Positions 1-8,479 of a stretch of 64,000 bases of DNA are shown one piece after another; the first letter of the stretch is position 1, and every line of letters begins with the position of its first letter. Position numbers and translations under genes: made by a program. Location: assembly GCF_030549525.1 (NCBI RefSeq), contig NZ_CP130831.1, forward strand, positions 1,327,501 through 1,391,500. Direction: 5' to 3'. The notes below the pieces were generated by a model that worked only from the letters and a program-made list of their open reading frames with translations, made no database searches and had not been told where the DNA came from. The stretch comes from Stenotrophomonas sp. 704A1. Lineage in GTDB: Bacteria; Pseudomonadota; Gammaproteobacteria; Xanthomonadales; Xanthomonadaceae.

Positions 1-900
1 GGGCGCTGGATGGATGATTTCCGGGCCGCCTCCGCCGGCCCAGCGCAGGTGAACCTGTGGCTGCCGGATCCGGCACCCGTTCGCGATGTCACCGCCGAAG
101 CCGCCAGCCGCGCCTTCCTCGCTCAATGGGGCCCGGACGTGCCTGCCAGTGCCGCCGATGCCACGCCGGCTGATTTCGACGAACAGTTCGCTGCGTTGCT
201 GGCCGCGCGCCCGGCCGTTGCCTCGACCATCATGGGCGTACTGTCGCCGCGTCACGTGCAGCAGTTGAAGGACGCCGGCATCGCCTGGATCGCCTGCGCG
301 ACCACGCTGGCGGAAGCGCGCGCGGCGCAGGATGCCGGTGCCGACGCGGTGGTGGCGCAGGGCGCCGAAGCCGGTGGCCATCGTGGTGCATTCGACCCCA
401 GCCTGGCCGAGCGCCAGCTGGTGGGTCTGTTCGCGCTGCTGCCGCGCCTGGCCGACCACCTGCAGATTCCGGTGATCGCCGCCGGTGGCATCGCCGATGG
501 TCGCGGCATCGCGGCGGCGCTCACGCTGGGCGCCAGCGCGGTGCAGATCGGCACCGCCTTCCTGCGCACGCCGGAGGCGGCGATCGCCTCGGCCTGGGCC
601 GATGGCCTGGCCGCAACCGAACCCGAAGATACCTGGCCGACCCGCGCCTTCAGTGGGCGTCTCGGCCGCGGCCTGGCCACGCCGTATGTGCGCGCCGCTG
701 CCGCCGAGGGTGCGCCGGCGCCTCGCCCGTACCCGGTGCAGCGCGGCCTGACCGCGCCGATGCGCAAGCAGGCGGCGCAGGAAAACCGCTTGGCGGCGAT
801 GCAGGCCTGGGCCGGGCAATCGGCGTGGATGGCGCCGGCAGCACCCGCCGCCGACGTGCTGCGCGACATGTGGCAACAGGCGCAGGCGCTGCTGCGATGA
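1..900 (+). CDS. NAD(P)H-dependent flavin oxidoreductase / nitronate monooxygenase (5' partial)
   Basis: The reading frame is already open at base 1, so the N-terminus lies outside the window; about 299 residues remain of a family that usually has about 330-360. FMN-dependent nitronate monooxygenases (2-nitropropane dioxygenase family) oxidise alkyl nitronates in the cytoplasm and fold as TIM barrels. Visible family features are GAEAGGHRG near residue 125 (the conserved His is the usual catalytic base), [10 protein letters not shown] near 160 and [12 protein letters not shown] near 175, which build the FMN phosphate site. The stop overlaps the start of the next gene as ATGA, suggesting translational coupling. 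The family call is solid; the true substrate cannot be read from sequence. Confidence 0.85.
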   Translation, partial: GRWMDDFRAASAGPAQVNLWLPDPAPVRDVTAEAASRAFLAQWGPDVPASAADATPADFDEQFAALLAARPAVASTIMGVLSPRHVQQLKDAGIAWIACATTLAEARAAQDAGADAVVAQGAEAGGHRGAFDPSLAERQLVGLFALLPRLADHLQIPVIAAGGIADGRGIAAALTLGASAVQIGTAFLRTPEAAIASAWADGLAATEPEDTWPTRAFSGRLGRGLATPYVRAAAAEGAPAPRPYPVQRGLTAPMRKQAAQENRLAAMQAWAGQSAWMAPAAPAADVLRDMWQQAQALLR

Positions 901-1679
901 CGGTGACCTGCAATGGCCGGCCGGCGCAGGTGGACGATCTGCTGCCGGCGTTGGTCAACTACGGCCACTTCACCTCGATGCAGGTGCGTAGGCATGGCGT
1001 GCAGGGGCTGGATCTGCATCTGACGCGGCTGTCGCAGGCAACGCGCGAGCTGTTCGGCAGCGAACTGGATGTCGTGCAGGTGCAGGCCTGGATGGCGCAG
1101 GCGCTGCAGCAGGCAGGGCAGGGCGATGCCTCGTTGCGGGTGACGGTGTATTCGCGCCACTTCGATTTCCGCAATCCGCTGGCGGCCGTGCCGGTGGACG
1201 TGCTGGTGGCGGTGTCCGCGCCGGTGACGCTGACCGCCTCCAAGCGCGTTCGCAGCGTGACCTGGCAGCGTGAACTGCCGCAGATCAAGCATGTCGGCAC
1301 CTTCGGCCTGTTTGCCGAACGCCGTGCTGCGATGGCGGAAGGATTTGACGATGTGCTGTTCGTGACCGCCGATGGCGAGGTGAGTGAAGGCAGCACCTGG
1401 AACCTGGCCGTGCACGATGGTGACCGGCTGCTCTGGCCTCAGGCGTCGGCCCTGCGCGGGACCGCCGAAGCGCTGCTGAAGCAGCATTGGCCGGGGGCGC
1501 AGGCCACGCAGCCGTTGCGGCTGGCGGACCTGATAGGTATGAACGCCGCTTTTGCCTGCAACGCCAGCGGCCTGTGGGCGCTGGAGGCCATTGACGGGCA
1601 TGTCCTGCCCGGCTCGCAGGCCTTGGCTGAACAGGGAAGGGCGGTGCTTGCGAGTGTGCCGTGGCAGCCGCTTTCCTGA
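897..1679 (+). CDS. Aminotransferase class IV family protein
   Basis: A 260-residue PLP-dependent fold-type IV protein, the family of branched-chain aminotransferase and aminodeoxychorismate lyase. The start is the ATG at 897 that overlaps the TGA of the preceding gene; the frame is open further upstream but that would cover the neighbour. Family signs are NYGHFTSMQ near the N-terminus, the probable PLP lysine in [11 protein letters not shown] around residue 125, and [13 protein letters not shown] around 160, matching the conserved E-x-(S/A)-x-x-N segment. It could act as a 4-amino-4-deoxychorismate lyase-like enzyme, but no folate gene is nearby, so no gene symbol is given. Inverted SMAG elements follow directly and probably end the unit. 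Confidence 0.8.
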   Translation: MTVTCNGRPAQVDDLLPALVNYGHFTSMQVRRHGVQGLDLHLTRLSQATRELFGSELDVVQVQAWMAQALQQAGQGDASLRVTVYSRHFDFRNPLAAVPVDVLVAVSAPVTLTASKRVRSVTWQRELPQIKHVGTFGLFAERRAAMAEGFDDVLFVTADGEVSEGSTWNLAVHDGDRLLWPQASALRGTAEALLKQHWPGAQATQPLRLADLIGMNAAFACNASGLWALEAIDGHVLPGSQALAEQGRAVLASVPWQPLS

Positions 1680-1700
1680 ACGGGGCGCGCGGGTTACCGG

Positions 1701-1767
1701 TCGCTGGGCATGACCCGGCGTTACCGTGGCAAGCCGTAATCGGTAGCGCCGGGCCATGCCCGGCGGA
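1701..1767. repeat. SMAG palindromic elements, inverted pair
   Basis: The reverse-orientation unit at 1701-1725 (ends in GTTACC) faces a forward unit at 1742-1767 (starts GGTAGCGCCGGGC). Each is an imperfect palindrome with a GCC-GGGC stem, and as RNA the two could fold into one larger hairpin between the aminotransferase and the next gene. This is the intergenic family typical of Stenotrophomonas. Confidence 0.8.
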
Positions 1768-1808
1768 TGCCTCCGCAGCGCAGAACCCCTCAGGAGATCC
1801 AATCAGTC

Positions 1809-2411
1809 ATGGGCACGGTCACCGAGCAGCATCGTGCGGTAGCGATGCACGCAATCAAGATCATGGGCGGTGAGGGACGGCCCAAGGTCCAGGCCTTTCA
1901 CGATGATCATCGCCAGCGTTCGGTCGATATCCTCACGACGTTCAGCTCTCCGGAAGCAGGGCTGAAGTCCATCGCGTCCATCGGGCTGTCGGACTTTGTC
2001 TTACGTCGTGCGGAGGGGCACGAACTGGAAACGCGCGTCGAACTGTGTGCGTGTGCAGAACAGGACGCGCTGCATTGGGACAACGTCGTCGCCTCGACGG
2101 CCTTTGCGATCATGCGCGATCGCGCAGCGGTGCAACCCGGAAGTGTGATTCCCAACATCCTGCAGGACTACTTCCCATCGACCCGGATGCCTCACGTCTA
2201 TCTGGTGCCGCCCTTCTTCTGGAATGACGCCAGGTTCCCGGGACTGCAGTTCCCGCCGGTGGCGATCAACTGGCTGCAGTGCATCGCCATCCACGAATCC
2301 GAGCGGCAACTTGTCGAGCGGATTGGCAGTGATGCATTTGATGACCTGTTGCAGCAGCAGGAGATGGACGTGCTGGGCATGCATCGGGCGCCTGTCACTG
2401 GAGCACTCTGA
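1809..2411 (+). CDS. Suppressor of fused (SUFU) domain protein
   Basis: A 200-residue soluble protein. The ATG at 1809 is preferred over an in-frame ATG at 1767 because the purine-rich AGGAGA lies about 10 bases before it, whereas the earlier start falls inside the SMAG repeat. The middle and C-terminal half fit the bacterial SUFU-like domain: HWDNVVASTAF, MPHVYLVPPFFW, then INWLQCIAIHESERQ. Bacterial SUFU-domain proteins are often found with polymorphic toxin immunity families, but no toxin gene is adjacent here, so the role is unknown. It stands alone between a repeat pair and the ribosomal protein operon. Confidence 0.75.
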   Translation: MGTVTEQHRAVAMHAIKIMGGEGRPKVQAFHDDHRQRSVDILTTFSSPEAGLKSIASIGLSDFVLRRAEGHELETRVELCACAEQDALHWDNVVASTAFAIMRDRAAVQPGSVIPNILQDYFPSTRMPHVYLVPPFFWNDARFPGLQFPPVAINWLQCIAIHESERQLVERIGSDAFDDLLQQQEMDVLGMHRAPVTGAL

Positions 2412-2472
2412 CGCTATTGCCCTGGGGGCGTCGGCGGGGGCGGTCGGAGATTGATCACGTTGCTGAACGAAA

Positions 2473-2502
2473 GCCGCCGGGCATGGCTCGGCGCTGCCGT
2501 GA
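2473..2502. repeat. Degenerate SMAG-like element
   Basis: GCCGCCGGGCATGGCTCGGCGCTGCC-type sequence in reverse orientation, imperfectly paired. It lies between the SUFU gene and the rpsP promoter and may serve as the terminator of the former. Confidence 0.45.
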
Positions 2503-2521
2503 AGGCGGATTCACCCCGGGG

Positions 2522-2550
2522 TTGGCTCGGCCGATCTCTGCCGCTATAAT
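2522..2550 (+). promoter_or_regulatory. Sigma70 promoter of the rpsP-rimM-trmD-rplS operon
   Basis: TTGGCT at 2522-2527 and a perfect TATAAT at 2545-2550 are separated by exactly 17 bases. Transcription should begin near 2557, about 45 bases before rpsP. This is the best-looking sigma70 promoter in the window and fits a highly expressed ribosomal protein operon. Confidence 0.75.
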
Positions 2551-2601
2551 CGCCGGCTTACCGCGCCATCCTGGCGACTGGGCAATAGAGGAACTACCAC
2601 C

Positions 2602-2862
2602 ATGGTCAAGATTCGACTGACCCGCGGCGGCGCCAAGAAGCGTCCGTTCTACCACATCATCGTGACCGACGTGCGCAGCGCGCGCGACGGCCGCAACATC
2701 GAGCGCGTCGGCTTCTACAACCCGGTCGCCCAGGGCGCCGAGAAGCGCATCGAGCTGGATCTGGCCCGTGTTGACCATTGGGTCAAGAACGGCGCCCAGC
2801 CGACTGAAAAGGTTCGCAACCTGATCAAGGAAGCGACCAAGTCCCAGGCCGCTGCGGCCTGA
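2602..2862 (+). CDS. rpsP: 30S ribosomal protein S16
   Basis: 86 residues, the normal length for S16, which binds 16S rRNA and helps assemble the 30S subunit. The N-terminus [19 protein letters not shown] and the segment [14 protein letters not shown] are diagnostic. A GAGGAACT ribosome-binding stretch precedes the ATG. It is the first gene of the conserved rpsP-rimM-trmD-rplS operon and is followed by a strong GC hairpin that may tune the level of the downstream, less abundant proteins. Confidence 0.98.
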   Translation: MVKIRLTRGGAKKRPFYHIIVTDVRSARDGRNIERVGFYNPVAQGAEKRIELDLARVDHWVKNGAQPTEKVRNLIKEATKSQAAAA

Positions 2863-2869
2863 TCCCGAA

Positions 2870-2890
2870 GGGCCGCGCCTGGCGCGGCCC
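2870..2890 (+). terminator. Intra-operon hairpin between rpsP and rimM
   Basis: A perfect 9-bp stem (GGGCCGCGC at 2870-2878 with GCGCGGCCC at 2882-2890, 3-base loop). It has no T-tract, so partial attenuation or an RNA processing/stability role is more likely than full termination. Confidence 0.5.
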
Positions 2891-2906
2891 GTCTGGTTGA
2901 ACGCAG

Positions 2907-3419
2907 ATGAAGGATAACGAGCGCCGCATCCTGCTGGGCAGGATTGTCGGCGCTTTTGGTGTGCGCGGCGAAATAAAGCTCGAGTCCTGGACCGAGCCGC
3001 GTTCCGCTATTTTCCGTTACCAGCCGTGGATCCTGCGCAGCCCCAACGGGCAGGAATCGACGCTTGAGGGCGCCCGTGGCCGCGACAGCGGCAAGCACCT
3101 GGTGGCCCGTTTCCCGGGCATCGAGGACCGCGACACCGTCGAAGCGATGCACGGCACCGAGATCTACGTGGCCCGCAGTGCACTGCCGCCGCCGAAGCCC
3201 GACGAGTACTACTGGGTGGACTTGGAAGGCCTGGACGTGAAGACCACCGAGGGCGTTGCCCTGGGCCAGGTCTCGCACCTGTTCAGTACCGGCGCCAACG
3301 ATGTGGTGGTCGTCCGCGGTGATCGCGAGCGGATGATTCCGTTCGTGTTGCCGGAGTTCGTCAAGTCCGTCGACTTCGAGGCCAACCTGGTCGTGGTCGA
3401 CTGGGACCCCGAGTTCTGA
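2907..3419 (+). CDS. rimM: Ribosome maturation factor RimM
   Basis: 170 residues. RimM binds S19 and assists maturation of the 30S head domain. The N-terminal RimM domain shows [21 protein letters not shown], and the C-terminal PRC-barrel shows [20 protein letters not shown] followed by the terminal VVVDWDPEF, matching the family's DWDPDF-type ending. Stop and the next start are almost contiguous (trmD begins 2-8 bases later), supporting co-translation. Its place between rpsP and trmD is conserved across proteobacteria. Confidence 0.97.
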   Translation: MKDNERRILLGRIVGAFGVRGEIKLESWTEPRSAIFRYQPWILRSPNGQESTLEGARGRDSGKHLVARFPGIEDRDTVEAMHGTEIYVARSALPPPKPDEYYWVDLEGLDVKTTEGVALGQVSHLFSTGANDVVVVRGDRERMIPFVLPEFVKSVDFEANLVVVDWDPEF

Positions 3420-3427
3420 GTGTGAGC

Positions 3428-4186
3428 ATGCGTTTCGATGTCATCACCCTGTTCCCTGAATTCCTCGCCCAGTCCGCCGGGCTGGGCGTGGTCGGACGTG
3501 CGCAGGAGAAGGGGCTGTTCAGCCTGCACGGCTGGAATCCCCGTGATTACGCCGAAGGCAACTACCGCCGGGTGGACGACCGTCCGTTCGGTGGTGGCCC
3601 GGGCATGGTGATGCTGATCGAGCCGCTGCAGGCCTGCCTGCAGGCGATCCGCGATGCCGATCCGACCCCGGCGCGGGTGATCCATCTCAGCCCGCAGGGC
3701 GCTCCGCTGACCCAGGCCAAGGTGCGGGAACTGGCGGCATTGCCGCGCATGGTCCTGCTCTGCGGCCGCTACGAAGGCATCGACGAGCGCTTCCTGGAGG
3801 CCAATGTCGACGAGGAGATTTCCCTCGGCGATTACGTGCTGTCCGGCGGTGAACTGGGCGCGGCGGTCATCATCGATGCCGTTGCCCGCCTGCAGGACGG
3901 TGCCCTGAACGATGCCGAATCGGCCGCGCAGGACAGCTTCGAGGGCGACCTCGGCCTGCTCGACTGCCCGCATTACAGCCAGCCGGCCCAGCATCCGCTG
4001 GGGGACGTGCCGGAGGTGCTGCGCTCGGGCAACCATGCGGCCATCGCCGCCTGGCGGCGCCAGCAGTCGCTGATCCGCACCGCCCAGCGGCGCCCGGACC
4101 TGCTGGATGAACAGGCGCTGGGCAAGGCCGACCGCAAGCTGCTGGAGCAGGCCCGCAAGGCCCGCCCGCAACAGGCAGACCCCTAG
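3428..4186 (+). CDS. trmD: tRNA (guanine-N1-)-methyltransferase TrmD
   Basis: 252 residues. TrmD methylates G37 of tRNAs using S-adenosylmethionine and prevents +1 frameshifting. It is a SPOUT enzyme whose trefoil knot shows [13 protein letters not shown] near residue 110 and [15 protein letters not shown] near 130; [11 protein letters not shown] near 55 is also diagnostic. I chose the ATG at 3428 ([12 protein letters not shown], the usual family N-terminus); a GTG six bases earlier at 3422 is an in-frame alternative. The last codons overlap a long-loop inverted repeat that may form an attenuator before rplS. Confidence 0.97.
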   Translation: MRFDVITLFPEFLAQSAGLGVVGRAQEKGLFSLHGWNPRDYAEGNYRRVDDRPFGGGPGMVMLIEPLQACLQAIRDADPTPARVIHLSPQGAPLTQAKVRELAALPRMVLLCGRYEGIDERFLEANVDEEISLGDYVLSGGELGAAVIIDAVARLQDGALNDAESAAQDSFEGDLGLLDCPHYSQPAQHPLGDVPEVLRSGNHAAIAAWRRQQSLIRTAQRRPDLLDEQALGKADRKLLEQARKARPQQADP

Positions 4187-4203
4187 CGCAGGGCCTGCTT
4201 TTT
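4146..4203 (+). terminator. Possible long-loop attenuator between trmD and rplS
   Basis: AGCAGGCCC at 4146-4154 (inside trmD) is perfectly complementary to GGGCCTGCT at 4191-4199, which runs into five T residues. The 36-base loop is long, so this is at best a conditional terminator, perhaps formed when ribosomes leave trmD. Confidence 0.35.
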
Positions 4204-4340
4204 CGGCTATCATGGCCAATTACCGCCAGCCCCGGCCGGCGCGCGCAGTACCCACAACAAACGTGCAGCACAGTCCAGTGACTGCATCAGCCCACGTTGT
4301 CGAAACGACACGCCCACCCGAACAAGAATCGGTGTAACCC

Positions 4341-4742
4341 ATGAGCAAGCTGAACAAGTCCATCGTCGCGGAATTCGAATCCGCCCAGATCACCCGCGAA
4401 CTGCCGAAGTTCAGCCAGGGCGACACCGTTGTCGTCAACGTGAAGGTGAAGGAAGGTACCCGTGAGCGCGTGCAGGCCTACGAAGGCGTTGTCATCGCGA
4501 CCAAGAACGCCGGCCTGAACTCCTCGTTCACCGTCCGCAAGATTTCGCACGGCTACGGCGTCGAGCGCGTCTTCCAGACCCACAGCGCCATCATCGACTC
4601 GGTCGAAGTGAAGCGTCGTGGCAAGGTCCGCGCCGGCAAGCTGTACTACCTGCGTGGCCTGGAAGGCAAGGCTGCCCGCATCAAGGAAGACCTGGCTGCC
4701 GCTGCTGCCGCCAAGGCTGCCCGTCTGGCCGACAAGGCCTGA
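4341..4742 (+). CDS. rplS: 50S ribosomal protein L19
   Basis: 133 residues with an alanine/lysine-rich C-terminal tail. L19 sits at the 30S-50S interface. Diagnostic segments are [22 protein letters not shown], the FEGVVI-like [10 protein letters not shown], and [10 protein letters not shown] followed by [11 protein letters not shown]. It is separated from trmD by a 154-base leader that holds the possible attenuator and no other gene, and it is followed by a clear intrinsic terminator that closes the operon. Confidence 0.97.
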   Translation: MSKLNKSIVAEFESAQITRELPKFSQGDTVVVNVKVKEGTRERVQAYEGVVIATKNAGLNSSFTVRKISHGYGVERVFQTHSAIIDSVEVKRRGKVRAGKLYYLRGLEGKAARIKEDLAAAAAAKAARLADKA

Positions 4743-4766
4743 TAGACAACTCCGGTTGTTGCCGCG

Positions 4767-4791
4767 ACGGCCGCCTTCGGGCGGCCGTTTG
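4767..4791 (+). terminator. Intrinsic terminator of the rpsP operon
   Basis: The stem GGCCGCC (4769-4775) pairs with GGCGGCC (4780-4786) around a TTCG tetraloop, followed by GTTTGCGTTT. It is positioned just after rplS. Confidence 0.8.
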
Positions 4792-4823
4792 CGTTTGCGC
4801 GTCCGTCTGGGTAGGTTCAAGGG

Positions 4824-5201
4824 ATGGATGAGATCGACGCCCGCTACCCGGCTGCCATCCAGGTGGCGTTGCGCTTCCTGGACCGCTCCGGTGTTCCGCG
4901 GCGCGAGGCGGCGCCCCTGCTGCACCGCCTGCTGTGGCGTGCCGGCATCGTGCTGCCGCCGCCGATCCTGGCCGGCTTCGTGACCAATGCCCTGCTGCAG
5001 GGGATCCTGTTTGCCGGTTTCTGGACGCTGCTGATGTGGCTGCTGCTGTGGCAGGGACGGATCACCTCGCTGGACCTGCTGCTGGTGGCTGGCCTGCTGG
5101 CCGGGGCCCTGTTCGGGGTGGTGATGGCGACCCTTATGTGGGTCCTGCGGGGCAGCCGCAAGCTGCCGAGCTGGCGGCAGTTCCGCGCCTCCCTGGAATG
5201 A
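4824..5201 (+). CDS. Small inner-membrane protein (DUF6404-like)
   Basis: 125 residues with a soluble N-terminal helix region (DEIDARYPAAIQVALRFLDRSGVPRREAAPLLHRLLWRAG is split into two amphipathic stretches) and two predicted membrane segments, about residues 50-75 and 83-105, ending in a basic RGSRKLPSWRQF tail. The arrangement resembles the small DUF6404 family, but I hold that assignment loosely. It lies alone after the ribosomal operon terminator and no function can be inferred. Confidence 0.65.
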   Translation: MDEIDARYPAAIQVALRFLDRSGVPRREAAPLLHRLLWRAGIVLPPPILAGFVTNALLQGILFAGFWTLLMWLLLWQGRITSLDLLLVAGLLAGALFGVVMATLMWVLRGSRKLPSWRQFRASLE

Positions 5202-5282
5202 GCGCATGGCGCAGTGCGCCGTGACCCCGACCGGGGCCAGGGGGTACGCTGCGAACTCCAGCCCCCTACGGTCATGCGCGCG

Positions 5283-5717
5283 ATGCCTGCCAAGCGATCC
5301 GCCCCGCCTGCCGCACCCAAGCTGCTGTCGGGCGGCAACCCGCAGATCGCCAAAGGCGAGGGCGATGGCCCGGTGCAGGCCTACATCGCCGCCATGCCCG
5401 GCTGGAAACAGGCCGTGGGCCAGCGCCTGGATGCGCTGATCGAGCAGGCCGTCCCCGGGGTGCACAAGGCGGTGAAGTGGAACTCGCCGATGTATGCCGT
5501 GGCGGCCGGGGCTGGCTGGTTCCTCAGCTTCCATTGCTTCGCCCGCTACATCAAGGTGGCCTTCTTCCGCGGCGCTGCACTGACGCCGTTGCCGCCGGAG
5601 CCTTCCCGCAGTGCCGATACGCGCTACCTGCACATCCATGAGGATGGCCTGCTGGATGAGGCGCAGTTCCTGGCGTGGCTGCGCCAGGCCAGCGCCTTGC
5701 CCGGCGAGCGCATGTAG
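5283..5717 (+). CDS. DUF1801 domain-containing protein (first of a tandem pair)
   Basis: About 144 residues. The start at 5283 is preferred because the family-like part begins soon after (MPAKRSAPPAAPKLL, then PVQAYIAAMPGWKQ); upstream in-frame codons are less convincing. The core VHKAVKWNSPMYAV and LSFHCFARYIKVAFF match the DUF1801 (YdhG-like) fold, a small SCP2/YdhG-type domain of unknown activity. A second, divergent DUF1801 gene begins 42 bases later in the same direction, so the two probably share a transcript. Confidence 0.75.
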   Translation: MPAKRSAPPAAPKLLSGGNPQIAKGEGDGPVQAYIAAMPGWKQAVGQRLDALIEQAVPGVHKAVKWNSPMYAVAAGAGWFLSFHCFARYIKVAFFRGAALTPLPPEPSRSADTRYLHIHEDGLLDEAQFLAWLRQASALPGERM

Positions 5718-5759
5718 CCCGCGTCTTGGTTTCCTTCCCTTTCCGACGAGAGCCGTCCG

Positions 5760-6170
5760 ATGGCCACGCACACGCCCGATCCCGCAGACGCTGCATTGCC
5801 CGCCGCCGCCCTGATTGATGCCCGCATTGCCGAGCTCGGTGACTGGCGGGGCGAGACCCTGGCCTGGGTGCGCGGGGTGATCCACGACGCATTGCCGGAG
5901 GTGGAGGAGACCTGGAAATGGCGGGGCACGCCGGTCTGGGAGCAGCACGGCATCCTGTGTACCGGCGAGACCTACAAGCAGGCGGTGAAGCTGACCTTCG
6001 CCAACGGCGCGGCACTGCCCGACCCAGAAGGCCTGTTCAATGCCAGTCTGGACGGCAACACCCGCCGCGCCATCGACATCCACGACGGCGACCGGCCGGA
6101 TGCCGCGGCCCTGAAAGCACTGCTGCGCGCGGCGGCGGCGTACAACGCGGCGAAAAAGAAAAAGCGGTAG
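5760..6170 (+). CDS. DUF1801 domain-containing protein (second of a tandem pair)
   Basis: 136 residues. The sequence GETLAWVRGVIHDALPEVEETWKWRGTPVW and the following YKQAVKLTFANGAALPDP are typical DUF1801, but the protein is clearly different from its upstream neighbour, so this is an old duplication or two independent subfamilies rather than a recent copy. The C-terminus is a basic KKKKR tail. The family function is unknown. Confidence 0.78.
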   Translation: MATHTPDPADAALPAAALIDARIAELGDWRGETLAWVRGVIHDALPEVEETWKWRGTPVWEQHGILCTGETYKQAVKLTFANGAALPDPEGLFNASLDGNTRRAIDIHDGDRPDAAALKALLRAAAAYNAAKKKKR

Positions 6171-6179
6171 CGCCGCAGT

Positions 6180-7652
6180 TCAACGCGGCGGAACGGTTTC
6201 CAGCGCCGCATCCGGATCGGCCACCGGCGAGGGCGGGCAGGCCGGGATTTCCGAGGGCGTGGCCAGTTCCTCGGCGTGCACCGGCGTGCGCATCATCGTC
6301 GCCCTGCGCCAGCCGCCCCAGCGGTAGTACGCCAGCGACAGCAGCATCGACACCAGCGAGCCGGCCGGGAAACTCCACCAGATCGCATCGGCGCCCCAGT
6401 ACGGCTGCAGCAGTTCGGCAAAGGGCACGCGCACGCCCCACAACGAAGCGGCGAGGATCAGCAGGGGCGGAATCACCGCGCCGGTGGAGCGCACCACGCC
6501 GGAGATCACGAAGCTGACGCCGAAGAACAGGAACGAGCCGATCACGATGTGGTTCAGGTGCCGCGCGATCTGCAGCGACTCACTGCCCTGCGGCAGGAAC
6601 AGGGCCAGGGAATACTGGTCCAGCAGCACCAGCGGCAGAATCAGCGCGCCGGTCAGCAGGAAGTTGAACAGGATGCCCTGGCGTGCCGTACCGCGCACCC
6701 GGTCCCAGCGCTGCGCGCCGACGTTCTGCGCGGCCATCGACGAGCACGCCGCGCCGATCGCCATTGCCGGCATCTGTACGTAATTCCACAACTGCAGCGA
6801 CGCACCATAGGCGGCGCCGGTGTCGGTGCCGTACTGGTTGACCATGGTCATCAGCATGATCACCGACAGCGAGATCAGCACCATCTGCAGGCCCATCGGC
6901 ACTCCCTTGACCACCAGCGCGCGCAGGATGGACAGGTCCAGCTTGAACAGGTGCATGTCGGCGCGGCCCAGCCACAACATGTGCCGCTTGTGCCGCATGT
7001 ACAGCAGCAGGCCGGCCAGCGACAGCGTCTGCGATACCAGCGTGGCCCATGCCGAGCCGGCGATGCCCAGGGCCGGGAACGGGCCGAGGCCGAAGATCAG
7101 CACCGGGTTCAAGGCGATGTCCAGCGCCACCGAAACCAGCAGGAAGCGGAACGGGGTACGCGAGTCGCCGGCGCCGCGCAGGGCGGCGCTGAGGAAGGCG
7201 AAGGCATACAGCGTCGGCATCGCCAGGAAGATGATGCGCAGGTAGGCCTCGGCCAGCGGCAGCGAGGCGGCCGGGGTTCCCATGGCCGCCAGCAGTGGAT
7301 GGGCCAGGAACCAGCCGGCCACGGCGATGATGGCCGACAGGCCGATGAAGAATGACGCACTGGTACCGACCACGCGGCGCGCCTGCGCGATGTCGCGGGC
7401 ACCGATCGACTGGCCGATCAGGATGCTCGAGGCCATGCCGAAGCCGAACACCGAGCCGATCAGGAAGAACATGATGTTGTTGGCGTTCGCGGTCGCCGTC
7501 AGCGCCGCTTCGCCGAGGAAGCGCCCGACCCAGACGGCGTTCACTGATCCGTTCAGCGACTGGGCGATGTTGCCCGCCAGGATCGGCAGCGCGAACAGCA
7601 GCAGGTTGCGGCCGATCGGGCCGGAAGTCAGGTCAAGCGGCGCTTTGGCCAT
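6180..7652 (-). CDS. MATE family efflux transporter
   Basis: 490 residues with about twelve hydrophobic helices, the size and layout of MATE antiporters, which expel cationic drugs using a Na+ or H+ gradient across the inner membrane. The N-terminal repeat starts at GPIGRNLLLFALPILAGN and the second half at about residue 235 (LSILRALVVKGVPMGLQ), the two-fold pseudo-repeat of the family. The start is the ATG at 7652 (MAKAPLDLTSG); the frame is open further upstream but into the divergent lipoprotein's promoter. The C-terminal tail after residue 455 is hydrophilic. The substrate is unknown. Confidence 0.9.
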   Translation of the reverse strand: MAKAPLDLTSGPIGRNLLLFALPILAGNIAQSLNGSVNAVWVGRFLGEAALTATANANNIMFFLIGSVFGFGMASSILIGQSIGARDIAQARRVVGTSASFFIGLSAIIAVAGWFLAHPLLAAMGTPAASLPLAEAYLRIIFLAMPTLYAFAFLSAALRGAGDSRTPFRFLLVSVALDIALNPVLIFGLGPFPALGIAGSAWATLVSQTLSLAGLLLYMRHKRHMLWLGRADMHLFKLDLSILRALVVKGVPMGLQMVLISLSVIMLMTMVNQYGTDTGAAYGASLQLWNYVQMPAMAIGAACSSMAAQNVGAQRWDRVRGTARQGILFNFLLTGALILPLVLLDQYSLALFLPQGSESLQIARHLNHIVIGSFLFFGVSFVISGVVRSTGAVIPPLLILAASLWGVRVPFAELLQPYWGADAIWWSFPAGSLVSMLLSLAYYRWGGWRRATMMRTPVHAEELATPSEIPACPPSPVADPDAALETVPPR

Positions 7653-7714
7653 GGGCTGGTGATCGGAATCCGGGAGGCGCACACTAGCATCAAGCCGGTT
7701 TGCAGGATGTGGCA

Positions 7715-7954
7715 ATGCATCGACGACTGCGGGTGGAGCGGAGCTTGGCGCTGGCCTTGATCGGCGTTGCAGCGGCCGCATGTTCGATGGACGATCGGCT
7801 GGGCGATACCCAGATCCGACCGACCGACCGGCCCGAATGCCTGGTCGGCAGCCAGCGCGAGGATCTGGCCTCCGGCGTCCGGCCGCTGATCGGCGGCACC
7901 GGCTGCCGGGTCGATCCGGACAACCCTCGTCCTCTCAACAAGCCACCGGAGTAG
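7715..7954 (+). CDS. Small putative lipoprotein
   Basis: 79 residues. The N-terminus has a basic stretch, a hydrophobic core and a lipobox ending AAAC, with Cys23 as the lipidation site, so the mature part is about 57 residues anchored in a membrane. Two further cysteines (in PECLVG and TGCRVD) could form a disulfide. AGGAT a few bases upstream supports the start at 7715. It ends nine bases before hslR. I do not recognise the family. Confidence 0.65.
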   Translation: MHRRLRVERSLALALIGVAAAACSMDDRLGDTQIRPTDRPECLVGSQREDLASGVRPLIGGTGCRVDPDNPRPLNKPPE

Positions 7955-7963
7955 TACCGCCCC

Positions 7964-8371
7964 ATGCCTGAGCTTTCCCCGCTGCCGCCCAGCGTCCGAC
8001 TGGACATCTGGCTGTGGGCAGCCCGCTTCTTCAAGACCCGCAGCCTGGCCAAGCAGGCCATCGAGACCGGCAAGGTGGCCGTGGCCGGGCAACGCCCGAA
8101 ATCCTCGCGCGCGGTGCGCGTGGGCGAGCAGCTGCAGGTCGACCGGGGCGAAGAGCATTTCGAGGTGCGGGTGCTGGGCGTGAGCGACCAGCGCGGGCCG
8201 GCGCCGGTTGCCCAGCAGCTGTACGCGGAAAGCGAAGCGTCCAAGGCGCGCCGCGCCGAACAGCGTGCGTTGCGCATTGCCGCCCGTGATGGGTTCCAGC
8301 CGCCGGAGCACAAGCCGGACAAGCGCGCGCGGCGGTTGATCCGGGCGCTGGGCGATCTGGACGCGCTCTGA
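7964..8371 (+). CDS. hslR: Heat shock protein 15 (S4-domain, 50S-nascent-chain binding)
   Basis: 135 residues. Hsp15 binds free 50S subunits carrying a stalled nascent chain and shifts the tRNA so that the chain can be released or tagged. The S4 RNA-binding domain occupies residues 10-70: RLDIWLWAARFFKTRSLAKQ and KVAVAGQRPKSSRAV. The C-terminus is very basic (HKPDKRARRLIRAL), as in the family. It is probably cotranscribed with the small lipoprotein gene just upstream. Confidence 0.88.
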   Translation: MPELSPLPPSVRLDIWLWAARFFKTRSLAKQAIETGKVAVAGQRPKSSRAVRVGEQLQVDRGEEHFEVRVLGVSDQRGPAPVAQQLYAESEASKARRAEQRALRIAARDGFQPPEHKPDKRARRLIRALGDLDAL

Positions 8372-8479
8372 CGTCGGGCGACCACTGGTCGCCCACCTGG
8401 CGGCGCCGTGCTGCGCACACTCAGGTCGCGTTCGGTCCGCGTCCTGCACGTTGGTTGCCCCTCGTCATGGAAGATCGCC

